A DNA stretch of 6,527 bases, taken from Actinomycetes bacterium (lineage in GTDB: Bacteria; Actinomycetota; Acidimicrobiia; Acidimicrobiales; Acidimicrobiaceae). This document shows positions 1 through 4,451 of the stretch, one piece after another (position 1 is the stretch's first letter; every line of letters begins with the position of its first letter). The stretch spans positions 1 through 6,527 of the forward strand of contig JAKAOC010000139.1 in NCBI GenBank assembly GCA_021823385.1. The letters are read 5' to 3'. The position numbers and the translations under genes are program-made. Below the pieces are notes generated by a model that worked only from the letters and a program-made list of their open reading frames with translations, did not search any database and was not told the origin of the DNA.

Positions 1-1
1 C

Positions 2-406
2 GACGTGAACAAGGACAGGGAGTGGAATCCGGCCAGCTTCGCCTACCACCTCTCGCGTCGCGTTCGCGGCCTGCCGTTCTGGTTTTCGCTGGCCACCTAT
101 GGAACGGACGCATACCGCGATGCCATCGCCGAGACCCTCCGTATCACCCGGTATTGCGCGGACCAGATCAAACAAAGGCCTTACCTCGAACTGGCGATAG
201 ACCCCGAGCTTTCCGTGGTCGTCTTCCGGCGCAAGGGGTGGGTCGACGAAGATTACGTGGCCTGGAGCGAGAAGCTTTTGGAAGAGCAGGTCGCCTTCGT
301 CCAGCCGACTACGTATCGCGGCGAACGCATGATGCGCTTCTGCTTTGTGAACCCGCGTACGACCGAAGCGGATGTCGACACGGTCTTGGACACCATGGCC
401 AAATGA
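2..406 (+). CDS. Group II PLP-dependent amino-acid decarboxylase, C-terminal fragment (5' end outside window)
   Basis: This is the last ~134 codons of a pyridoxal-phosphate-dependent decarboxylase of the aromatic-L-amino-acid / glutamate decarboxylase superfamily, cytosolic enzymes that remove the alpha-carboxyl group of an amino acid. Visible landmarks are the RRVRGLPFWFSLATYG segment (matching the family's R-x-x-x-L-x-x-W-x-x-L-x-x-YG stretch after the PLP-lysine domain), a central ELSVVVFRRKGW beta-strand region, and the ending RFCFVNPRTTEADVDTVLD, typical of actinobacterial members. The PLP-binding lysine and substrate pocket lie upstream of the window, so substrate specificity cannot be read. 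The frame is open to the left edge; the GTG at 5 is internal, not a start, because a whole enzyme has about 450-500 residues. The stop is TGA at 404-406. Family assignment is confident; the exact substrate is unknown. Confidence 0.88.
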   Translation, partial: DVNKDREWNPASFAYHLSRRVRGLPFWFSLATYGTDAYRDAIAETLRITRYCADQIKQRPYLELAIDPELSVVVFRRKGWVDEDYVAWSEKLLEEQVAFVQPTTYRGERMMRFCFVNPRTTEADVDTVLDTMAK

Positions 407-940
407 TCGCGCAGGGGCTCGCCAAGATCGGTGCGCGGGTCCGGTAGTCCCCGCCGCATAGCTTGCGCAGATGTGGTGAATCGCCGGAGTTGCTTGCGCT
501 TGCGCGCACACCTTTGCATCCACGGCCTGCGCCCGTGGCAATCACGCCTGCTCGGAGTTCGAGGATGCGGTCACGGCGGGGGCGTCATCGACGACTATGC
601 CGGTCTTCACGTAAACGAGTCCGACTTGTAGCGACGAGGTACTCTTCCGCCACCCGATTGGTGCGCCCTGTGCTCGTCCGAATGTCACGCAACGTGGCGT
701 GTCTGCAAGGCCGGGCAAAGCCGCGTCGGTTTGGCTCGGTAGCGGCTGGCTGAAGAATGCCCCCAGTTCGCAAGCGTAATGAAACGGATAAGGTTTCTCC
801 TTGCCCCTTCCTTTTGGACTGCTACAGCGTTAGCTGTATTGGCGTGAGCCACGCATCGTGGTGGAGCGGGTCACTCCCCCCGGTGCCCTCTGACCGGTAA
901 CCGCCGGAACCAAGAGGAACGGCTCCGAAGAAGGGTTGCA
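407..940. other. 534-bp intergenic stretch without a convincing gene
   Basis: Open frames here on both strands are short and arginine-rich with no recognisable motif, as expected for GC-rich non-coding DNA. Several small dyads are visible. GCGGG/CCCGC (435-439 with 450-454) lies just after the decarboxylase stop. CCACGG/CCGTGG (520-525 with 533-538) has a 7-nt loop. CACGC/GCGTG spans 686-701. AGCCGC/GCGGCT pairs 719-724 with 742-747. None is followed by a T-run. The first could act as a weak terminator of the decarboxylase gene. The last ~130 bases are described separately as a promoter and leader. Nothing else was identified. Confidence 0.5.
814..940 (+). promoter_or_regulatory. Putative promoter and structured leader of the repeat-containing surface protein
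   Basis: A weak sigma-70-like pair, TTGGAC (814-819) and TGTATT (835-840) with a short 15-bp spacer, sits about 100 bp before the start codon. The spacer holds a perfect inverted repeat, TACAGC-GTTA-GCTGTA (823-838), a possible operator. If transcription starts near 847, the leader would hold three short hairpins in a row: CCACG/CGTGG (849-861), GGAG/CTCC (863-877) and CCGGT/ACCGG (880-897). The ribosome binding site GAAGAAGGG (927-935) follows, 5 nt before the ATG. Promoter elements are poor matches and all of this is inference from sequence; no known riboswitch class was recognised. Confidence 0.35.
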
Positions 941-1855
941 ATGACGAAGGGTCGCATCGCACGCATCGCTTCATCGGTTTTTCTCGCCCTTGCCTCTGCA
1001 CTGACGTTCGCAAGTGCGGCGGGTGCCGACCCGGGCGGAGGAACCACGGGCCAAACCGTCTGCACTTACGACGCCGGAACTGGCTTTACGACGTGCGCGG
1101 TGAACCGGTCCTCACTAAGTACAGCGGGGTCCGGCAGCACCAGCTATTGGCACTTCGTGCTGACCAGCGTTCCTGGCGGAGTCGTGCCGTCCGCCCTCAA
1201 GGTCAGCTGGGACTCCTACTACGTGGAGCAGCCCCCCTGGATCATCCCGGCGGACAAGACCTGCCAGACCGACACGAGCGGGGGCGAGCCCTGTGGGAAC
1301 GGCAACGGGACGTGGCATTTCTACGTTCCCATGACCACTCAGAATTCGGACGCCGATGGTAACCCGATAACGCCGCTATCGGCCATTGTCGTAATGCCCT
1401 CCGACACCACGGGATCGAACGTCAACTTTCTGCTCTCCGAGGCTCCGCAGCCGGGATCGGTGACCACGTCAACCACGCAGCCGACCACGACGACCACGCA
1501 GCCGACCACGTCGACCACGCAGCCGACCACGTCGACCACGCAGCCGACCACGTCGACCACGCAGCCGACCACGTCGACCACGCAGCCGACCACGACGACC
1601 GGCGGTGACAACGAAGGTGGCGTGTCTTCGACCACGACGACCGGTGCCACTACCACGACGACCGGCGCCGGCGAAGAGGAAGCCAACGTCACCAGCACCA
1701 GCGTGGTGGGTGAGACCACCGTGCTGACAGTGCCATCCACCAAGACGGGTCAGCCGTTTACCTCAGGCACTTGGAAGCTAGCCGCTGGAGCGGTGGGTCT
1801 TCTCGGTTCGGTGGTCATCTTCCCCTGGAAGAGGCGCCATACCGAGGCCGGCTGA
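941..1855 (+). CDS. Exported, C-terminally anchored protein with TT(S/T)TTQP repeats
   Basis: No known family was recognised. The 304-residue protein starts with a signal peptide: basic residues K3, R5 and R8, a hydrophobic core at 9-24, and a likely signal peptidase I site A27-G28-A29|D30. Residues 30-170 form an extracytoplasmic domain with four cysteines (C41, C52, C108, C118), enough for two disulfides, and many aromatic residues. Residues 175-216 are six TT(S/T)TTQP heptads, followed by further Thr-rich stretches. The tail is V264-PSTKTG, a hydrophobic segment at 280-296, then K297-R-R. This layout resembles a wall-sorting signal or tail anchor, but no canonical LPXTG is present. Likely role: cell-surface protein held off the membrane by an extended, possibly glycosylated, stalk. 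The ATG start is supported by GAAGAAGGG 5 nt upstream and by the signal peptide beginning there. Confidence 0.8.
   Translation: MTKGRIARIASSVFLALASALTFASAAGADPGGGTTGQTVCTYDAGTGFTTCAVNRSSLSTAGSGSTSYWHFVLTSVPGGVVPSALKVSWDSYYVEQPPWIIPADKTCQTDTSGGEPCGNGNGTWHFYVPMTTQNSDADGNPITPLSAIVVMPSDTTGSNVNFLLSEAPQPGSVTTSTTQPTTTTTQPTTSTTQPTTSTTQPTTSTTQPTTSTTQPTTTTGGDNEGGVSSTTTTGATTTTTGAGEEEANVTSTSVVGETTVLTVPSTKTGQPFTSGTWKLAAGAVGLLGSVVIFPWKRRHTEAG
1462..1600 (+). repeat. 21-bp tandem repeat, six full units plus a partial, inside the surface-protein gene
   Basis: The unit is GACCACGTCGACCACGCAGC plus a final C. Units begin at 1462, 1483, 1504, 1525, 1546 and 1567, with a 13-bp partial copy at 1588-1600. Units 3-6 are identical at the nucleotide level. 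Unit 1 has A in place of G at the tenth base and unit 2 has A in place of T at the eighth. Each unit encodes one TT(S/T)TTQP heptad, so copy-number changes keep the frame. Confidence 0.95.
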
Positions 1856-1866
1856 TCGAGGGCTCC

Positions 1867-1949
1867 GTGCCGGGCAATGCGATGAGTTCCAGTTGGGATT
1901 TCAGGTAGGTCTTTCGGGAGAGCAGATGCCATCGCACGGCACCTGCTCT
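1867..1949 (+). promoter_or_regulatory. Structured RNA element with two mutually exclusive pairings
   Basis: Fold A is long-range: GTGCCG (1867-1872) pairs with CGGCAC (1937-1942), and TGCGATG (1878-1884) pairs with CATCGCA (1930-1936). This gives 13 perfect pairs with a 5-nt bulge (1873-1877). Fold B is local: AGAGCAG (1919-1925) with CTGCTCT (1943-1949), and TGCC (1927-1930) with GGCA (1938-1941). The same bases 1930-1942 are used in both, so the folds compete. The element lies 11 nt after the surface-protein stop and about 100 nt before the HIT gene. It could be a terminator/antiterminator pair, an attenuator of the HIT gene, or a small RNA. The pairing is directly visible; the function is inferred. 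Confidence 0.4.
1919..1949 (+). terminator. Hairpin, possible terminator of the surface-protein gene
   Basis: Eleven base pairs with a single A/C mismatch (1926/1942) close a 7-nt loop at 1931-1937. The sequence after the stem (GCTGATTTGTGT) is only moderately T-rich, so it is not a classical intrinsic terminator. It begins 64 nt after the surface-protein stop codon and is fold B of the competing pair described for 1867-1949. Confidence 0.35.
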
Positions 1950-2050
1950 GCTGATTTGTGTGGCCTCTGGTGCCGACGAGGGCGAAGTTGCCGGAGCGTC
2001 GCCTACGCAGAGCGGCCAAAATGCGGCTCGGCTGCTGCAAGACTGGCTAG

Positions 2051-2434
2051 GTGGCCAATTGCGTCTTCTGCGACTTGCTGAAAAGCGAGACAGTCGTTCA
2101 GCGAAGCGATCGCTTCGGGGCGTTCTTCGATGCTTACCCGGTGTCGCCGGGCCATCTCCTGATCGTGCCCCTCCGCCATTTCGAGAGCTTCTTCGAGTTC
2201 GACCAGGACGAGGCCGCTGAACTGTACCCGTTTGTCGCGGGCTGTAAGGACGTTCTCGACCGGCGGTTCGAACCAAGCGGATACAACCTGGGTGTGAATG
2301 CCGGGCGCGCGGCCGGCCAGACCGTGATGCACGCCCACCTTCACTTGATTCCCAGGTACTCGGGAGACGTGCCCGATCCGCGGGGCGGTGTGAGGGGAAT
2401 CTTTCCGGATATCGCTCGCTACTGGGACGCTTGA
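2051..2434 (+). CDS. HIT-family (histidine triad) nucleotide hydrolase/transferase
   Basis: This 127-residue cytosolic protein has the complete HIT signature H94-A-H96-L-H98-L-I. In this family the middle histidine attacks the alpha-phosphate of a nucleotide substrate such as a dinucleoside polyphosphate or an AMP conjugate. Other family landmarks are an N-terminal C4-x-x-C7 pair, often zinc-binding in bacterial members, the V31-SPGHLLIVP strand, Y78-NLGVNAG, and G89-QTVMHAHLH followed by a PRYSGDVPDPRGGVR tail. Length is typical of the single-domain family. The GTG at 2051 directly follows an in-frame TAG (2048-2050), and the conserved CVFC motif begins three residues later, so this start is essentially forced. 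No strong Shine-Dalgarno is visible. The gene stands alone between two regulatory-looking gaps. The physiological substrate cannot be deduced. Confidence 0.93.
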   Translation: MANCVFCDLLKSETVVQRSDRFGAFFDAYPVSPGHLLIVPLRHFESFFEFDQDEAAELYPFVAGCKDVLDRRFEPSGYNLGVNAGRAAGQTVMHAHLHLIPRYSGDVPDPRGGVRGIFPDIARYWDA

Positions 2435-2453
2435 TCCACCGTCGCGCCCTCCG

Positions 2454-2469
2454 TGTGATGGATTTCACA
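2454..2469. promoter_or_regulatory. CRP/GlxR-type operator, exact TGTGA-N6-TCACA
   Basis: The 16-bp sequence TGTGATGGATTTCACA matches both half-sites of the CRP-family consensus, used by E. coli CRP, corynebacterial GlxR and mycobacterial CRP. It lies 20 bp after the HIT stop and about 90 bp before the cupin start, a normal distance for regulating the cupin gene. A possible -10, TATCAG (2501-2506), lies downstream without a good -35, as is common for activator-dependent promoters. The match is direct; occupancy by a cAMP-responsive regulator is inferred. Confidence 0.55.
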
Positions 2470-2558
2470 GACGCCTGCCTGCTCTTGAGTCGTTGGCGGG
2501 TATCAGACTTGGGCATGTCTGCCGGGTGCGGCGTGCTACAGAGCGGTGAGTGAAGCGT

Positions 2559-2939
2559 ATGAAGATCGTCGACCGTGGAGAAAAGGCCGTACTTCGGCCG
2601 GAGAGGTACAGCGGTGCCGTTGCGATGGAAACTTTGCGCATGGCCGCCAATCCTGCCGACGCCGACGTCCTGAGGGTCACCTACGAGCCGGGGACTGTTA
2701 CGAACTGGCATTCACACCCGGGCGGGCAGCTCTTGTATGTCCTTTCCAAGACGGCTTCCATCGGCAATGAAGAAACCGATGAGCTCGAGCTGGATGAGGG
2801 TTCGCTGGTAGTGGTGCCTCCCGGAGAGAGGCACTGGCACGGATCCTTGGGCGGTTCGCCCGCCACCTTTCTGGTTCTTACGTGGGGAGTCACTCGCTGG
2901 GAGGAGGCCTCCGGTCTCGAACGCGGAGGCAACGCCTGA
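2559..2939 (+). CDS. Small single-domain cupin protein (putative metal-binding)
   Basis: This 126-residue protein is one beta-barrel cupin domain. Motif 1 reads G45-TVTNW-H51-S-H53-PGG-Q57. Motif 2 reads G81-SLVVV-P-P-G-E-R-H92-W-H94. The likely metal ligands are H51, H53, Q57 and H92. Glutamine replaces the usual glutamate, and the pattern HxHPxGQ...PPGExHWHG resembles the cupins that include the bacterial manganese hydroxynitrile lyases and many uncharacterised small cupins. Those relatives do not fix the reaction, so no enzyme name is given. ATG 2559 was chosen because GGTGAG (2545-2550) lies 8 nt upstream; the in-frame GTG at 2550 would add MKR. The CRP-type site at 2454-2469 and the MarR gene downstream suggest regulated expression. 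Confidence 0.87.
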   Translation: MKIVDRGEKAVLRPERYSGAVAMETLRMAANPADADVLRVTYEPGTVTNWHSHPGGQLLYVLSKTASIGNEETDELELDEGSLVVVPPGERHWHGSLGGSPATFLVLTWGVTRWEEASGLERGGNA

Positions 2940-2956
2940 GACCGAGGTGGCACCTT

Positions 2957-2982
2957 GGCAATCCGGGAAAGCCTGGGTTGCT
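2957..2982 (+). terminator. Hairpin after the cupin gene, probable terminator without a U-tract
   Basis: GGCAATCCGGG (2957-2967) and CCTGGGTTGCT (2972-2982) pair over 11 positions, three of them G-T wobbles, closing an AAAG tetraloop. It begins 17 nt after the cupin stop. No T-run follows, so it fits the U-less hairpins often proposed as terminators in high-GC bacteria, but activity is unproven. Confidence 0.45.
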
Positions 2983-3035
2983 GTGCAGTATCATCGGCTT
3001 GGTGCCCGTTGGGCGTGGTGTTTGGCGGTCTTTAA

Positions 3036-3605
3036 TTGGCATGGGGTTTCATCGGTAACGAGCCGGTAGAGATCACTGCGCTTGAGCGTGACATCCGCGC
3101 TCGAATAGGCAGCTACGAGGCTGACGTCTATGCGAGCGGTGTGATGACCAATATCTACCGGGTGGCAAGCATCTTGCGAAACCACATGGAGCGCGAGGTC
3201 CTGGGCGAATACGGCCTGTCTTTTACCGCCTTCATCGCCCTGTTCACCCTCTGGGTCTGGGGAGACATGGAGCCCCAGCGGCTGGCCAGCAAGGCCGGCG
3301 TCACGAAGGGGACGCTCACCGGTGTGGTCAAGACGTTGGAGCGGCGTGGCCTCTGCACGCGCAGTGCTCATCCTCTGGACCGGCGCCGCGCCATCGTCTC
3401 GCTTAGCGGCGAGGGGCTCAGGGTTGTGGAGAAGGTGGCGCCACTCTACAACCAAGAGGAGAGCCGGCTGGTGGCGGGCATGGATACCGACACCCAGATT
3501 GCGCTGGCCAGCAGCTTGCGCATGATCGTGGCGACCGGTGCGCAGCTCAAGGCATCCGCCCCCCGCGGTGAAGCGCCCGCGCCCGGAGAGGCTCAGGACG
3601 GATAA
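3036..3605 (+). CDS. MarR-family transcriptional regulator
   Basis: The 189-residue protein is a cytosolic DNA-binding regulator, expected to act as a dimer on inverted-repeat operators and often to respond to small ligands. An N-terminal extension (1-35) precedes the dimerisation helix at about 36-55. The winged helix-turn-helix spans about 79-124: L83-ASKAGV, recognition helix K91-GTLTGVVKTLERRGL, then the wing with the D115-x-R117 signature and AIVSLS. C-terminal helices to about 175 complete the dimer interface, and the last residues are Pro/Ala-rich. TTG 3036 is the first possible start after an in-frame TAA (3033-3035), with GGCGGT (3024-3029) as a weak ribosome binding site. A GTG at 3141 would give a 154-residue core protein; the intervening codons look coding, so the longer form is preferred. 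The stop overlaps the convergent lipoprotein gene by 13 bp. Confidence 0.87.
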   Translation: MAWGFIGNEPVEITALERDIRARIGSYEADVYASGVMTNIYRVASILRNHMEREVLGEYGLSFTAFIALFTLWVWGDMEPQRLASKAGVTKGTLTGVVKTLERRGLCTRSAHPLDRRRAIVSLSGEGLRVVEKVAPLYNQEESRLVAGMDTDTQIALASSLRMIVATGAQLKASAPRGEAPAPGEAQDG

Positions 3606-4357
3606 CAGGTCCCGAGCGCTCCCTTGCCGAAGAGGCTGTAGAGGATGAACGGCGGTGCCTGGCCGCAGGGAACCTCCACGTAGGGCTGCACAGCCTGCCA
3701 ACTGAGGTCGGTCTGCCGCTCTAGGACGCCCGTGTAACCGTCGGGCACGCAGGTGGTGGTCGTGGCAGGGCCGGTTGCGGGTGTCTGGATCACGCCGTAA
3801 CTCGGGTCGGCCGCCGAGATGATCGTCTGTGCTCCGGCATTGCAGCTCGAACTCCACCCCACCGCCCCCGCCGCGGAAGCCAGCTTGGGCGCCTCGGCGG
3901 AGTCGGCGACCACCGGTTGACAGGTGGTCCCGAGTGCCGACGAGAGCGCTGCGAGCGCCGCGGGCGGGACGTCGGTGGTCGGGCTCGGAGCCGCGGCAAA
4001 GCTCAGCTTGGCCAATTCCTGGACGGTGGCGCCACTTTTCAGCTCAGGCGGCGAGAGTTTGGAGGTCTTCAACTCCCGGAGCGCCTGGAGATACGACCCG
4101 GATGCGGCCTTGGCTTCGGATGCGGCGCCCGAAACAATCTGGGCGATCAACGCATTGTCTGCCAGGACCAGGTAATAGGCGCTGCAGAGTTGGGCGACGG
4201 GGACCGCTGTGGGGGTAACGGGCAGCGTCGTGCTGGTGGAAGGGTTGGGAAGATTGGTCGTGGCGGGAGGCAGTGAAGTGCCGGTCGCTCCGCCGGTGGA
4301 GGTGCCACATGCGGCCAAGACGAGCGGGGCCAGCAGGGCCATGGGCTTGAATCTCAT
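3593..4357 (-). CDS. Predicted lipoprotein, cysteine-containing, unknown function
   Basis: The product has 254 residues and no recognised domain. It opens with M1-RFK, a short hydrophobic stretch and the lipobox L14-A-A-C17, so it should be lipid-modified on C17 and held on the outer face of the membrane. A Ser/Thr/Pro-rich linker (18 to about 55) follows, then an Ala-rich, probably helical region and a C-terminal domain. Besides C17 there are six cysteines, ending in CYPS, enough for three disulfides. The frame stays open upstream to about 4561, but the lipobox needs the start at 4357; M6 (4342) is an alternative with a less basic n-region. The gene is divergent from the CAP-like gene across 94 bp and convergent with, and overlapping, the MarR gene. 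A solute-binding or envelope-assembly role is possible but unsupported. Confidence 0.8.
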   Translation of the reverse strand: MRFKPMALLAPLVLAACGTSTGGATGTSLPPATTNLPNPSTSTTLPVTPTAVPVAQLCSAYYLVLADNALIAQIVSGAASEAKAASGSYLQALRELKTSKLSPPELKSGATVQELAKLSFAAAPSPTTDVPPAALAALSSALGTTCQPVVADSAEAPKLASAAGAVGWSSSCNAGAQTIISAADPSYGVIQTPATGPATTTTCVPDGYTGVLERQTDLSWQAVQPYVEVPCGQAPPFILYSLFGKGALGTCYPS

Positions 4358-4381
4358 CGCGCCACTTAAACCTAGTGCCGC

Positions 4382-4398
4382 CCAGGCGGCCCGCCTGG
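4382..4398. promoter_or_regulatory. Perfect 17-bp dyad between the divergent lipoprotein and CAP-like genes
   Basis: CCAGGCG (4382-4388) and CGCCTGG (4392-4398) are exact inverted repeats around GCC. The dyad lies 25 bp from the lipoprotein start and 53 bp from the CAP-like start. On the + side a TAGGAT (4419-4424) could be a -10 element for the CAP-like gene, with AAGGAG (4433-4438) as its ribosome binding site. The position suits a shared operator; alternatively the dyad could be a hairpin in the leader of either transcript. Confidence 0.4.
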
Positions 4399-4451
4399 CC
4401 CGATGAACAGCCTCTGGGTAGGATGGCGCGCAAAGGAGAGTGCGGGGCGGC

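Noticed and set aside
686..752. Resemblance to a c-di-GMP-I (GEMM) riboswitch, with GCAAAGCC followed by GGTAGCGG
   Set aside because: Only two short pieces resemble the consensus. The upstream GGGCAAACC-type helix and the GACGCAAAGC context are missing and the spacing between the pieces is too short. A covariance-model search would settle it.
1462..1600. Possible CRISPR-like direct repeats
   Set aside because: The 21-bp units are contiguous without spacers and encode an in-frame heptad of a surface protein.
1339..1743. 134-residue minus-strand frame rich in VVDVVGC repeats
   Set aside because: It is the antisense reading of the Thr-rich repeat region of the plus-strand gene and has no features of its own.
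1867..1943. tRNA-like 76-77-nt element with GTGCCG/CGGCAC closing stem
   Set aside because: No T-loop motif (TTCGANN), no D-arm or anticodon arm of proper size, and only 6 closing pairs followed by a bulge. Treated as a regulatory fold instead.
2504..2521. CAGAC-N8-GTCTG inverted repeat upstream of the cupin gene
   Set aside because: Five-bp arms are expected by chance at this density; kept out of the feature list because no known operator matches it.
1815..2711. 298-residue minus-strand frame across the HIT and cupin genes
   Set aside because: Arginine- and serine-rich composition typical of antisense shadows in GC-rich DNA; it covers two genes with clear family motifs.
2991..3857. 288-residue minus-strand frame opposite the MarR gene
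   Set aside because: It runs antisense to a clear winged-helix gene and overlaps the lipoprotein gene in another frame; no motif was found.
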